DNA from: Streptomyces griseomycini
Lineage (GTDB): Bacteria > Actinomycetota > Actinomycetes > Streptomycetales > Streptomycetaceae
Reading direction: 5' to 3'
Assembly: GCF_014203535.1 (NCBI RefSeq)
Contig: NZ_JACHJI010000005.1
Location: 1-64,000, forward strand
DNA length: 64,000 bases
The notes beneath the pieces were generated by a model. It saw nothing but the letters and a program-made list of their open reading frames with translations. It did not search any database and was not told where the DNA came from. The position numbers and the translations under genes were made by a program. Positions 28,215 to 37,791 of this stretch are shown here, piece after piece; positions within the stretch are counted from its first letter, which is position 1; the number at the start of each line of letters is the position of its first letter.

Positions 28215-29899
28215 CGCAGGACCTCGCCGTCACCGACGGCACCGTCACCGTCGCCGCCCGCGCGGAAGAGCCCGCCGCGCCGGATCGCGTACGGACCGAT
28301 GGCCAGCAGGTCGACGGGGGAGGAGCCGAAGCACTCCAGGGCGTCGCGCGGGTCGTCCACCATCGGCCGGCCCGCCGTGTTGAGGCTGGTGTTGACGACC
28401 ACGGGCAGCCCGGTCAGTCGTTCGAACTCGTCCAGCATCCGCGCCACCAGGGGCTCGCGCGCCGGGTCGACCGTCTGGATGCGGGCGGTGCCGTCGACGT
28501 GCACCACGGCCGGGACGCGGTCCCGCCAGGCGGGGGCCACGTCGTGCACGAACAGCATGTACGGGCTGGGCAGCGGACCGTCGAAGATCCCGGCGGCCCG
28601 GTCGGCGAGCACCATCGGCGCGACCGGCCGGAACTGCTCGCGGCCCTTGACGTCGTTGAGCCGCTCCAGGTTGCCCGCGTGCCCGGGGTGGGCCAGCAGC
28701 GAGCGGTGGCCGAGCGCGCGGGGGCCGTACTCGCTGCGCCCCTGGAACCAGGCGACGATGCCGTTGTCCGCCAGCGTCCGGGCCACGGTGGCGGCGATGT
28801 CCGCCGGCCGCTCGAACGGCACGGCCGCCGTCTTCAGCCACGCGCCCAGCTCCGCGTCGGACCAGTCCCGGCCGAGGTCGGCGCCGGTCATGGGCTCCGG
28901 CTCGTCACCGGCGCCGGCGGACAGCAGCAGGGCGCCGCCCAGGGCGGTCCCGGCGTCACCGGCCGCCGGCTGCACCCACACCCGGGAGAACGGACCCTCG
29001 CGGGCGATGCGGGAGTTGGCGACGCAGTTCAGGGCGACGCCCCCGGCGAGGGCGAGCACGCTGTGGTGGGTGCGGCCGTGCAGCCAGCGCACCAGGTCCA
29101 GCAGCGTCTCCTCCAGAACGGCCTGCGCACTGGCGGCGGCATCGGCGTGGTCCCGGGTCCACGGCTCGTCCGGACCGCGCGGTGCGCACAGCTCGTGCCA
29201 GGGCACGCCGGTGGCGTGGAAGCCGCCGTCCCCGGTCGGGTACACGTACCGGCGCAGTTCGTCCCGCATGCGCGGGGTGCCGTGGGAGGCGAGGGCCATC
29301 ACCTTGAACTCGTCGGAGGACCGCAGGAAGCCGAGGTGCTCGGTGAGTTCCTCGTAGACCAGGCCGAGCGAGTGCGGCAGGTCCTGCGCGTGCAGGGGCT
29401 CGAGCCGGTCGCGCACGCGGCGGGCGGCGAGGTGGGAGGCGCGTTCGCCGCGGCCGTCCAGCACGAGGACGGAACAGTCCCCGGCGTCGGGCGCGGCGAA
29501 GGCGCCGGAGGCGGCGTGCGCCATGTGGTGCGGCACGTAGCGGACGGCGCCGGGGTCCAGACCGGGCAGCGCGGTGCGCAGGAAGGCGGGGGCCTCGCGG
29601 GCGTAGGTGAGCCGCAGGTGGTCCCACGGATCGTCCAGGCCCATCGCGTCGGCGGGGCGGGCGAGGGCGGGGTCGAAGGAGTAGGTGACCGCGTCGAGGT
29701 CCTGCGGCCGCAGCCCGGCCCGTTTCAGGCACCAGGCGGCGGCCTGCTCGGGCAGCTCCCAGGCGGAGAACGGCAGCGGTCGCTTGCCGTGCTTGCGGCG
29801 GGAGAACCGTTCCTCCTCCGCGGCGGCGACGGTCCGTCCGTCGACGACCAGCGCGGCGGCGGGGTCGTGGAAGAGGGCGTTGATTCCGAGGATGCGCAT
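28211..29899 (-). CDS. Carbamoyltransferase (NodU/CmcH/TobZ family)
   Basis: A 562-residue enzyme that transfers carbamoyl from carbamoyl phosphate to a hydroxyl, usually of a sugar. The N-terminal fold opens MRILGINALFHDPAAALV; HHMAHAASGAF provides the metal site; LALAGGVALNCVANSRI and the C-terminal YrdC-like EYGPRALGHRSLLA, GREQFRPVAPMV and NTSLNTAGRPMVDDP are all intact. ATG at 29899 with GAAAGG. It overlaps the glycosyltransferase start, so the product is probably a carbamoylated sugar or glycoside. Confidence 0.92.
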   Translation of the reverse strand: MRILGINALFHDPAAALVVDGRTVAAAEEERFSRRKHGKRPLPFSAWELPEQAAAWCLKRAGLRPQDLDAVTYSFDPALARPADAMGLDDPWDHLRLTYAREAPAFLRTALPGLDPGAVRYVPHHMAHAASGAFAAPDAGDCSVLVLDGRGERASHLAARRVRDRLEPLHAQDLPHSLGLVYEELTEHLGFLRSSDEFKVMALASHGTPRMRDELRRYVYPTGDGGFHATGVPWHELCAPRGPDEPWTRDHADAAASAQAVLEETLLDLVRWLHGRTHHSVLALAGGVALNCVANSRIAREGPFSRVWVQPAAGDAGTALGGALLLSAGAGDEPEPMTGADLGRDWSDAELGAWLKTAAVPFERPADIAATVARTLADNGIVAWFQGRSEYGPRALGHRSLLAHPGHAGNLERLNDVKGREQFRPVAPMVLADRAAGIFDGPLPSPYMLFVHDVAPAWRDRVPAVVHVDGTARIQTVDPAREPLVARMLDEFERLTGLPVVVNTSLNTAGRPMVDDPRDALECFGSSPVDLLAIGPYAIRRGGLFRAGGDGDGAVGDGEVLR

Positions 29900-29970
29900 G
29901 GACGGGCGGGCCTTTCGCGGATCGGGGCGGCCGGTGGGACCGCGGTGTCCTGGACCGGGGACGGCCGTGC

Positions 29971-30933
29971 TCAGTGATCGCCCTGGGCCCGGAACCAGTC
30001 GATCGTGCGCCGCAGCCCCTCCCCGGCGTCCACCCTCGGCTCCCAGCCGAGCTTGTCCCGGGCCAGCGTGATGTCCGGGCAGCGCACCGCCGGGTCGTCC
30101 ACCGGGCGTTCGATGAAGCGGATCTCCGACGCGGAGCCGGCGAGTTCGACGACGAGGCGGGCCAGGTCCAGCATGGTGATCTCGCCGGGGTTGCCGATGT
30201 TGACCGGGCCGCGCATCCCGTGGGCGGCGGCCGCGAGGACGCCGGCCACCGTGTCGTCGACGTAGCACAGCGACCGGGTCTGCTGCCCGTCCCCGGTCAC
30301 GGTGAGGGGCTCGCCGGCCAGCGCCTGCCGCACGAAGGTCGGCACGGCGCGGCCGTCGTGGCCGCGCATCCGCGGGCCGTAGGTGTTGAACAGCCGCACG
30401 ATGCAGGTGTCGGTGCCGTGGGTCTCGGCGTGGGCGGTGGTCAGCGCCTCGCCGAAGCGCTTGGCCTCGTCGTAGACGCTGCGCGGGCCGACCGGGTTGA
30501 CGTTGCCCCAGTAGCGCTCGTCCTGCGGGTTCTGCTGGGGGTCGCCGTAGACCTCCGAGGTCGAGGCGAGGACGAAGCGGGCCTCGGCGGCCTGGGCGAG
30601 CCGCAGGGCGTTGCGGGTGCCGAGGCTGCCCGTCTCCATGGTGTGCAGCGGCAGCCGCAGGTAGTCGGCGGGGGAGGCGGGGGAGGCGAAGTGCAGCACG
30701 AGGTCGGGCGGCCGCCGGACCGGCAGCTCCTCGGCCACGTCGGCCTGTACCAGCGTGAACCCGGGCCGCTCGAGCAGCGGGGAGACGTTCTCCGGCCGAC
30801 CGGTGCTGAAGTCGTCCACGCAGGTGACGGCGGCGCCCGCGTCCAGCAGGGCGGCGCACAGGTGGGAGCCGACGAACCCGGCGCCGCCGGTGACGACGGC
30901 GTGCTCCCAGTTCCGGGATGTGGCGGTGGTCAT
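29971..30933 (-). CDS. NAD-dependent nucleotide-sugar epimerase/dehydratase (UDP-glucuronate decarboxylase-like)
   Basis: A 320-residue extended short-chain dehydrogenase. VTGGAGFVGSHLCAALL is the NAD site, ASTSEVYGDP holds the catalytic Ser/Thr region and YDEAKRFGEAL the YxxxK. RFVLASTSEVYG and IVRLFNTYGPRM are close to UDP-xylose synthases and dTDP-glucose dehydratases. First gene of the operon; ATG at 30933 with GGAGGG. An inverted repeat upstream (30992) may be its operator. Confidence 0.88.
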   Translation of the reverse strand: MTTATSRNWEHAVVTGGAGFVGSHLCAALLDAGAAVTCVDDFSTGRPENVSPLLERPGFTLVQADVAEELPVRRPPDLVLHFASPASPADYLRLPLHTMETGSLGTRNALRLAQAAEARFVLASTSEVYGDPQQNPQDERYWGNVNPVGPRSVYDEAKRFGEALTTAHAETHGTDTCIVRLFNTYGPRMRGHDGRAVPTFVRQALAGEPLTVTGDGQQTRSLCYVDDTVAGVLAAAAHGMRGPVNIGNPGEITMLDLARLVVELAGSASEIRFIERPVDDPAVRCPDITLARDKLGWEPRVDAGEGLRRTIDWFRAQGDH

Positions 30934-31390
30934 GTCGCTCGGCCCTCCGTCGGAGGCATCGGGAACCCTTCGGCTCAGCGTGGGCCGACGACGCGACCGA
31001 GGCACGGTCGCGTACTGCGATCGGGTGAACGGCGGAGCGTGACGACGCCGGTCGGTCCGCCGTCTCCGCAGGTGGGGCGGGGGGTGGGGCGTCCGCGGTG
31101 CACGGCGGGTGAGGGCCTCGGACCCGCCCGGCGCCGACGTGGACGGCGAGCGACGCGCGGGCGCCGGGCGGCAGCCGATGACGGGCGACCGCACCGGACA
31201 CGGGCGGCCCGGGGGGACCGGAACGCGGCGCAGGGCTTCTTCCGACGCGGGGCGCGGGGCGCGGGCGCGGGGCGCGGTCGGCGCGGGAGGAGGGAGCGGG
31301 TGCCGGGGACTCTCCCGGTACGCCCCGGGCGTGGGGGCCGGGTGGTGGTGCGGCCGGTGCGGGCGGGTCCGCCCGGGGCGGGGTGACGGT
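30934..31390. other. Intergenic region upstream of the sugar operon
   Basis: About 460 bases with no credible gene. It contains the inverted repeat at 30992-31012 and a low-complexity run of GGGGCGC repeats near 31250-31290. Confidence 0.4.
30992..31012. promoter_or_regulatory. Inverted repeat CGCGACCG-N5-CGGTCGCG
   Basis: Perfect 8-base arms, about 60 bases upstream of the epimerase start. Position and symmetry suit an operator for the sugar operon. Confidence 0.4.
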
Positions 31391-31915
31391 TCAGGCGATG
31401 AGGGTGTGGTCCGGGTCGAGCCGGTCGAGCAGACCGGAGTGGTGGAGCCCGGCCACGGGCGCGAGCAGGTCCGGATGGCGCAGCAGCGCCGCCGCGCGCC
31501 GGTCGGCCTCGTCGGGGGCGAGCAACCGCCGGAACTCGGTCGGCATCCCGCCCGCGTGCCCGCCGTCCCGGGCGAGCGCGGCCACCGCGCGGGAGGCCAG
31601 CTCCGGGTCGGCGAGCAGGCAGGCGGCCCAGCTGGCCACGACCTCGTCGACCCAGGTGCGCCAGGCGTCCGCCGTGACACCCTCGCCCGTGTCGGCGCCG
31701 GTGACCCAGTCGAGCCGCGCCGAACCGCCCGGGCCGGCCAGTCCCAGCAGGGCCGCGTCCATCGCCGTCGGGTACCTGAGCCACGCCGCGACCGTCACGG
31801 CCTGCCGTGCCTGCGCCTCGCACAGGGCGGAGGCGAGCGCCCCGCCGGGGGCGGGGAAGGAACGGGTCAGCCACTGCGCGGTCGCCGCGATGACCGGGGA
31901 GAGATCTGCTTGCAC
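31391..31915 (-). CDS. Hypothetical helical protein
   Basis: A 174-residue, Ala-rich, mostly helical protein (GTG start at 31915 after GGGACGG). No signal peptide. WVDEVVASWAACLLADPELASRAVAALARD and the preceding AWLRYPTAMDAALLGLAG suggest an armadillo-like helical array, but no family is recognised. It is divergent from the CYP152-like gene and might be co-regulated with it. Codon usage looks typical for the genome. Confidence 0.5.
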   Translation of the reverse strand: MQADLSPVIAATAQWLTRSFPAPGGALASALCEAQARQAVTVAAWLRYPTAMDAALLGLAGPGGSARLDWVTGADTGEGVTADAWRTWVDEVVASWAACLLADPELASRAVAALARDGGHAGGMPTEFRRLLAPDEADRRAAALLRHPDLLAPVAGLHHSGLLDRLDPDHTLIA

Positions 31916-32089
31916 TGCCGGGCCGTCCCAACGGGTGGGGTAAGGGGAACCTCACCGGAACGGTAGTCCCCGGCTCGCCCGTCCCGACGTGACCCGGACC
32001 TCGTTCGGCACGTGGTCTCCGACACACCTGTTGGGGCGACCCGTCCGCTCCCGGAGTGTCCCGGCGGTCCGGCGGGGCACCCGGCGACC

Positions 32090-33379
32090 ATGGACGTACT
32101 CAGCCGCCCCTTGATCGACCGCACCCTGCCGCTGCTGGCCGAGGGCTACGCCTGGCTGCCCAACCGGATGCGCGACAGCGCCGGCCCGGTGGTGCGCACC
32201 CGGCTCCTGGGCCGGCCCGCGCTCGCGCTGCGCGGACCGGAGGCGGTGCGGTTCTTCTACGACGAGCAGAACGTGCACCGGCATCGCGCGATCCCCGAAC
32301 CCGTGCTCTCCACCCTGTTCGGCCACGGGGCGGTGCACACCCTCGACGGCGCCGCCCACCGCGTCCGCAAGGCCCTGTTCCTGCCGTTGCTGGACCCCGA
32401 CCGCATCGCCGGACTGGTCGAGCAGACCACCGCCGCCTGGGACGACGCCGTGACCGCGTGGAGCCGGCGCGGTTCCGTCGTGCTCTTCGACGAGGCGAGC
32501 ACGGTGCTCACCCGCGGTGTCCACCGCTGGGCGGGGATACCGCTGGACGACTCCGACGCCGGGGCGGTGGCCCGCGACATGATCGCCATGGTCGACGGCT
32601 TCGCCACCGCCGGACCGCGTCACCTGCGGGCCCGGCGCGCCCGTGCCCGCCAGGAGGAGCGGCTGGCCCGGCTGGTGCGGGACGTACGGTCCGGCGAGGT
32701 CACCGCCCCCGCGGACTCGGTGCTCGACCAGGTGTGCCGGCACCGCGACGCGGACGGCGGGCCGCTCGACGAGAAGGCGGCCGCGGTGGAACTGCTCAAC
32801 GTCGTCCGCCCGACGGCCGCCGTCGCCTGGTTCGTCGCCTTCACGGCGCACGCCCTGCACCGGTGGCCGGAGCACCGCGCGCCCCTGGCGGACGGCGACA
32901 CCGCGTTCACCGCGGCGTTCGCGCACGAGGTGCGCCGTTTCTACCCGTTCGTGCCCTTCCTCGGCGGTCTCGCCGCGCGGGACCTGTCCTGGCGGGGCGA
33001 GTGGATACCGGCCGGGGGACTGGTGGTGCTCGACGTGTACGGGCAGAACCACGACGCGTCGCTGTGGGGCGACCCGTACGCCTTCCGCCCGCAGCGCTTC
33101 CTCGAGCGGCCCGTCGAACGCGACGAGCTGATCCCGCAGGGCGGCGGCGACCCGCGCGCCGGCCACCGCTGCCCCGGCGAGGGCATCACCGTCGGGGTGC
33201 TGGAGGCGCTCGCGGTACGGCTGGCCCGGCTGGAGTACACGGTGCCGGAGCAGAACCTCACGATCGCGCTCAACCGCGTGCCGACCCGCCCGCACAGCGG
33301 CGTCCTCCTCGCCGACGTGCGCCGGCCCGCCGACGGGACCGGCCTCCGGGCCGGCCGCGGCGCCCGGGCGGTCCGGTAG
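32090..33379 (+). CDS. Cytochrome P450, CYP152-like fatty-acid peroxygenase
   Basis: A 429-residue P450. CYP152 enzymes use H2O2 directly to hydroxylate or decarboxylate fatty acids. Signatures: Arg240-Pro241 in NVVRPTAAVAWFVAF, where other P450s carry the I-helix acid-alcohol pair, binds the fatty-acid carboxylate; the haem ligand is Cys361 in QGGGDPRAGHRCPGEGIT, with the family's GGGD lead. QNHDASLWGDPYAFRPQRF is also typical. No redox partner gene is nearby, as expected of a peroxygenase. ATG at 32090; the longer frame upstream lacks homology. Confidence 0.88.
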   Translation: MDVLSRPLIDRTLPLLAEGYAWLPNRMRDSAGPVVRTRLLGRPALALRGPEAVRFFYDEQNVHRHRAIPEPVLSTLFGHGAVHTLDGAAHRVRKALFLPLLDPDRIAGLVEQTTAAWDDAVTAWSRRGSVVLFDEASTVLTRGVHRWAGIPLDDSDAGAVARDMIAMVDGFATAGPRHLRARRARARQEERLARLVRDVRSGEVTAPADSVLDQVCRHRDADGGPLDEKAAAVELLNVVRPTAAVAWFVAFTAHALHRWPEHRAPLADGDTAFTAAFAHEVRRFYPFVPFLGGLAARDLSWRGEWIPAGGLVVLDVYGQNHDASLWGDPYAFRPQRFLERPVERDELIPQGGGDPRAGHRCPGEGITVGVLEALAVRLARLEYTVPEQNLTIALNRVPTRPHSGVLLADVRRPADGTGLRAGRGARAVR

Positions 33380-33399
33380 GCCGGACCCCGGCCGGACCG

Positions 33400-34155
33400 G
33401 GCCTCGGCCCGCACGCCCCTCGCGATGCCGCGCCCGGGCCTCCTGCCGCGGCGCGGGGCGGAGCAGCACGTCCGCCGCCGTGCACGCCAGGGCCTCGGTC
33501 GCGGCGGCGAGCACCGCGCGGGCCCGTGAGGAGGCGGCGGCAGCGGCGAACTCGGGAGCGTGGTCGGAACCGTCCGCACCCGTGATCGCGACGAGGGGGG
33601 TGGATCGCGGGCACCCGGGCGCTGGCGTTGCCGGTGTCCGAGGACCCGAGGTACCCGCCGGGGCGGGCGGGGCCAGCGCGATCCCCGGCCGGGACAGGCG
33701 CGCTGCGAACCGCTCGGGGAGCACCCCGCCGTCACGGAAGTGCTCGTAGCGCACGGTGGCCCGCTCCACCTCGGCGGTGGCGCCGGTGGCGCGGGCGGCA
33801 CCGCCGGCGCACACCCGCAGCCGGTCCGTCAGCTCCTCCGGGGCCCGGGTGGTGGCCGCGCGGGGCCCGAACAGGCCCTCGGCTCCGCGAGGGCCGCGAG
33901 CGCGTCGGTCCCCTCGGTCGGATCGCCGGTGGGGTACGCCGCGCGCCCGTGGAGGGCCACCCGGTGCTGCACCTGCGCGGTCAGCGGCGCCCGGGCGGAG
34001 CACCAGCGCCGCGTCGGCCTCGTCGAACACCCCGGCCTCCACCTCGACGGCCTTCCCGCCGCCCTCCCCGGCGGGCGTCCCCACCGCCGGCGCGCCTCCC
34101 GCGCCGGTCGCCTCCGGCACGGCCCGCAGGGCGAGCGCGGCTCCCAGCCCACCGG
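33400..34155 (-). pseudogene. M20-family metallopeptidase/amidohydrolase, broken
   Basis: Minus-strand fragments in at least two frames line up with M20 peptidases: GAALALRAVPEATGAG and AGVFDEADAALVL (near 34000-34150), then VALHGRAAYPTGDPTEGTD and ALAALAEP in another frame (33890-33960), then ATVRYEHFRDGGVLPERFAA and TPLVAITGADGSDHAPEFAA (33545-33770). The zinc-site HACGHN region at the N-terminus is not found: 34156-34416 has no matching sequence. The gene is therefore truncated and frameshifted. Confidence 0.7.
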
Positions 34156-34416
34156 CACCGCGTGGGAGGCCCTGATCACCGGACGGCTGCTCGAACCCCT
34201 CGGCCCCACCGGCACGGCGCTGCGGGCGGAGGCCACCGGGCCCGACGCCACCGGGCACGGCAAGGACGGCAGGACACCCGCGCCCGCCACCCGTTCGCGG
34301 CCACCGCCCACGCCCTGCTCGCCGAGGAGCGACGGCCGGACCCTCCCGGGGAACGGGCCGGCGCCGGCCGCGGCACGAGGCCGCCGCCGGCGCCGGGGGC
34401 CGTACCGGTCACGGGG

Positions 34417-35790
34417 TCACAGGCGCTGCCACAGGGCCGGTGTGCCGGCGGGCGTCCACGCGTCCTGGGCCTGGTGGGTCTGCAGGCACTGGTAGCGCAC
34501 GCCGTCGCGGGTCACCGTGGTCCCGGCCTCGTAGACGCGGCCCGCGGCCCACTCCTGCGCGGTGCCGTCCTGCGGGGCGGGCGCCGTCGCCCGCGCGGCG
34601 GCCGTGGTCAGGGCGAGCCCGAAGTCCGCGAGGATCGGGTTGACCGGCTGGTAGAACGTCGTGCCGCCGCTGGTGCAGTTCCCGGAGCCGCCGGAGGTGA
34701 CGCCCTGCGCCTGGGTGCCCGCGACGTACGGTCCGCCGGAGTCGCCCGGCTCGGCGCACACCGTCGTCCGGGTCAGCCCGTCGACCCTGCCCTGTTCGTA
34801 GCTGACGCTCGCGCCGTGCTGCTCGATGGTCCCGCAGCGCCATCCGGTGGTCGAGCCGGAACGGCACACCGCCGCCCCGACGAGCGCCTGCACCGAGCCG
34901 GTGACCTGCACCTCCTGCCCGCCCTGCGCCTTGACGTCGGGCGTGGGCGTCCACGGGGCGTCGACGGCCACCCACGCCATGTCCTCGCCGGGGAACGTGG
35001 AGGCCCGGAAGGTGCCCTGCGCCGTCCGGTCGTACCCGGTCGTCGTGTCGCCCGGACCGCCGCAGTGGCCGGCGGTGACGAAGCCGCCCTGCTCGCCCCT
35101 GGTGACGGAGAAGCCGACGGAGCAGCGCGCCGAGTCGTCGATGTAGAAGGCGTCACCGCCGGTGACGTCCTGCAGCAGGCGCGGCCGGTCCTTCGTCATG
35201 CGGATCCCGACGTCCTCGCCCTCGAGCCCCGCGGCCTTGACGAAGGCGGATCCCGCCTTCTGGCTCGTCGCCTGCACCACGACCCGGTTCTTCGGCACGT
35301 CGACGTACCACACGGGCGTGTCGAGGGTCCGGACGCGGCCGGCCGCCGCGTCCAGCTTCTCCTTGGCCGCCTCGAGCTCGGCCAGTGCCCGCTCCACGAC
35401 CGCGGCCCTCGCGCCCTGGGCCTCGATGGCCGGCACGTCCTCGGCGTCGGTGGTCGCGACCGTGAGCTCCTGGGAGGTGTCGCCGCGCACCCAGGCCCCG
35501 GCGAACCGGTCGCCCAGGGCGAGGCGCAGCCGGCCCGCACGGGTGCCCGCCTCGGCCTCGTTGACCAGCCGTTCGGACGCCTGAGTCGGCGTCAGTCCCA
35601 GGTCGCGCCGGAGGGCGTCGAGCAGGTGGGGCGAGGGCCGGTCGGCGCGCAGGGTCTGCGCGGCGCCCGGCACGGGCCCCGCCGCGGCGGCGGGGCCGGC
35701 CGCCGCGGCGGAGGGGAGGCCGGCGAGCACGAGGGCGCCGATCGCGGTCACGGCCGACCGGCGCGCCGTCCCGGCATGTCTGTGGGCCAT
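34417..35790 (-). CDS. Secreted S1 (alpha-lytic type) serine protease with carbohydrate-binding tail
   Basis: A 457-residue extracellular protease. Signal peptide MAHRHAGTARRSAVTAIGAL to about 40; alpha-lytic pro-domain (45-205; LDALRRDLGLTPTQASERL); mature chymotrypsin fold (210-395) with His in VTAGHC, Asp in GEDMAWVAVD and Ser in PGDSGGPYVAG. The last 50 residues (EWAAGRVYEAGTTVTRDG, YQCLQTHQAQ) form a chitin/cellulose-binding ChtBD3-like module. This resembles S. griseus protease C-type enzymes. Start 35790 has AAGGAG. Confidence 0.92.
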   Translation of the reverse strand: MAHRHAGTARRSAVTAIGALVLAGLPSAAAAGPAAAAGPVPGAAQTLRADRPSPHLLDALRRDLGLTPTQASERLVNEAEAGTRAGRLRLALGDRFAGAWVRGDTSQELTVATTDAEDVPAIEAQGARAAVVERALAELEAAKEKLDAAAGRVRTLDTPVWYVDVPKNRVVVQATSQKAGSAFVKAAGLEGEDVGIRMTKDRPRLLQDVTGGDAFYIDDSARCSVGFSVTRGEQGGFVTAGHCGGPGDTTTGYDRTAQGTFRASTFPGEDMAWVAVDAPWTPTPDVKAQGGQEVQVTGSVQALVGAAVCRSGSTTGWRCGTIEQHGASVSYEQGRVDGLTRTTVCAEPGDSGGPYVAGTQAQGVTSGGSGNCTSGGTTFYQPVNPILADFGLALTTAAARATAPAPQDGTAQEWAAGRVYEAGTTVTRDGVRYQCLQTHQAQDAWTPAGTPALWQRL

Positions 35791-35966
35791 TCGGTACGTC
35801 TCCTTCGTTCGGGGTGGGGCCGCACGCCCGGCGGGAGGCGTCGGACACCCCCTAGGCCTAGCCCGCCGCGCCGGGGGTGATGTCGCGGACGGTGCGCTTT
35901 CGCGCTTTGGTGGGGGAACGGGCGCCATGTGCAGTACCAGGGCGTGACGGGACACACCCCGGGGCG

Positions 35967-37631
35967 TCAGGCGGGCTGCAGACCGGGCGAGCCGGCCTCG
36001 ACGACGAAGGAGGCGGCCGTGGAGACGGGCGCGCCGGGCGTCGTCACGAAGGGGACGATCCGGAAGTCGGCCCGGGCGTGCTCCCGGCCCAGCTCGACCC
36101 GCACGAAGCCGCGCCGGCCGTCGTAGAACCTCAGGTGGGGATTGGCCCGCATGAAGGTGTCCCAGTTGGCCGGCCGCTCCGCGCCGTTCCGTCCGCTGGA
36201 GACGGAGGAACAGGTCAGCTCGGTGCCCAGGGTGGCGGAGGCGGGGTCGTCGAAGTCGTCCTTGATGTCGAAGGCGTACCCCACGTGGACGTCACCGGTG
36301 AGCACCAGCCAGTTGGCGACGCCGGCCGCCTTCGCCCCCGCGACGAGACGGCCGCGGCCTGCGCGGTAGCCGTCCCAGGCGTCCATGGAGAGCCTCGCCC
36401 CGGCGCTCAGGTCGAACTTGCGCTGGGAGAAGCACACCTGCTGGGGCATCACGTTCCACAGCGCCGTCGAGGTGGCCCACCCGTCGAGCAGCCAGCGCTC
36501 CTGGGCGTCCCCGGTGAGGGTGCGCGCCGGGTCGTCCGACTCGGGTCCGGGCACGTGCAGTCCGTCGCCGTAGGCCTGGTCGGAGCGGTACTGGCGGGTG
36601 TCGAGGACGTCGAACTGGGCGAGCGTGCCCCAGTGCAGCCGGCGGTACAGCAGGGCGTCGGGGCCCTGGGGGAGGTGGACGGCGCGCAGCGGCTGGTTCT
36701 CCCAGTACGCGCGGTAGGCGGCGGCGCGGCGCACCAGGAACTGCTCCGGATCGCTGCCGTTCTCGTCGACGGCGCCCGCGTAGTTGTTCTCCGTCTCGTG
36801 GTCGTCCCAGGTGACGACGAACGGATGGGCGGCGTGGGCGGCACGCAGGTCGGGGTCGCTCTTGTAGAGCGCGTGGCGCATCCGGTAGTCCGTCAGGGTC
36901 GTCGCCTCGCGGGCGAACACGTCCGGCAGCACGACGTCGGTGTAGCCGCGGGCCCCGCCCGCGGAGTCCACGGCGTACTCGTAGAGGTAGTCGCCGAGGT
37001 GGAACACCACGTCGACGTCCTCCTGCGCGAGATGCCGGTGCACGGTGTAGTAGCCGTCGTGGTACGCCTGGCAGGCGACGGCGGCCAGCCTCAGGCTCGC
37101 GGGGTCGCCGCCCGGGGCGGGAGCGGTGCGGGTGCGTCCGGTGGGGCTGATCCAGGTGCCGGTGCGGAACCGGTAGTAGTAGTGGCTGCCGGGGGCCAGG
37201 CCGGGTACGTCGACGTGCACGCTGTGGCCGTACTCCGGGTGGGCGGGGGCGGTGCCCCGCTGCACGACCGTGGCGAAGGACTCGTCCAGGGCGACCTCCC
37301 AGGAGACCTCGACCCGCTGCTGCCCGAGCCCTCCGTCCGCCTCGAAGGGGGCCGGGGCGAGCCGGGTCCAGATGAGCACCGAGTCGGGCAGCGGGTCCCC
37401 GGAGGCGACGCCGAGCGTGAACGGGTCCTGGGTGATCCGGGCCGCCGGGAGCCCGGGTGCGGCGAAGGCACCGCGCGCGGGCGGGTCGGTGGCGAGGGCG
37501 AGGGCGGCGGCCGCCGCGGTGACGGTCAGGAACCGACGGCGCGCCAGGTACCGTGCGGCGGCGCGCAGTTCGGTCCCGTGCGGGGGGAAGGCGTGCTCGG
37601 ACGGTGGCCGGAGACGGCCCGACGGCGCCAT
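35967..37631 (-). CDS. phoD: PhoD-type alkaline phosphatase/phosphodiesterase (Tat-exported)
   Basis: A 554-residue secreted enzyme that releases phosphate from monoesters and teichoic-acid-type diesters. The N-terminal RRRFLTVTAAAAALAL is a Tat signal. A beta-rich PhoD N-domain (70-165) precedes the catalytic domain. Metal ligands: HLGDYLYEY, TWDDHETENNY and LTGDVHVGYAF, the set that binds Fe and Ca. FHLGDYLYEYAVD and QQVCFSQRKFDLS are typical. Phosphate control by PhoP is usual, but no convincing pair of PHO boxes is seen; the AT-rich patch at 37792 is the likely promoter area. Confidence 0.92.
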   Translation of the reverse strand: MAPSGRLRPPSEHAFPPHGTELRAAARYLARRRFLTVTAAAAALALATDPPARGAFAAPGLPAARITQDPFTLGVASGDPLPDSVLIWTRLAPAPFEADGGLGQQRVEVSWEVALDESFATVVQRGTAPAHPEYGHSVHVDVPGLAPGSHYYYRFRTGTWISPTGRTRTAPAPGGDPASLRLAAVACQAYHDGYYTVHRHLAQEDVDVVFHLGDYLYEYAVDSAGGARGYTDVVLPDVFAREATTLTDYRMRHALYKSDPDLRAAHAAHPFVVTWDDHETENNYAGAVDENGSDPEQFLVRRAAAYRAYWENQPLRAVHLPQGPDALLYRRLHWGTLAQFDVLDTRQYRSDQAYGDGLHVPGPESDDPARTLTGDAQERWLLDGWATSTALWNVMPQQVCFSQRKFDLSAGARLSMDAWDGYRAGRGRLVAGAKAAGVANWLVLTGDVHVGYAFDIKDDFDDPASATLGTELTCSSVSSGRNGAERPANWDTFMRANPHLRFYDGRRGFVRVELGREHARADFRIVPFVTTPGAPVSTAASFVVEAGSPGLQPA

Positions 37632-37791
37632 CTGGTGTCCTCTCGTACGGGGTCGGGGCGGATCGGTGGACGAACGGCACGACGAGCGGACGGCCCCGGC
37701 CCTCGCCCCGCGCGGGCCGACGGCGGGCGCGGGCCGGCGAGCGCGGTCCGCGCCCCGGGCTGTGGTGTGGCGACGCCGGCCACGGGACGCG

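Noticed and set aside
31250..31290. GGGGCGC-type run as a functional repeat
   Set aside because: Irregular low-complexity GC sequence without a stable unit.
24224..33379. Complete natural-product cluster from MFS exporter to P450
   Set aside because: Only sugar-modifying genes are present; no core synthase (PKS, NRPS, terpene or RiPP) is seen and the P450 is a peroxygenase on the other strand.
35852..35861. CTAGGCCTAG palindrome upstream of the S1 protease
   Set aside because: Ten bases only, no second copy; may be chance although CTAG is rare.
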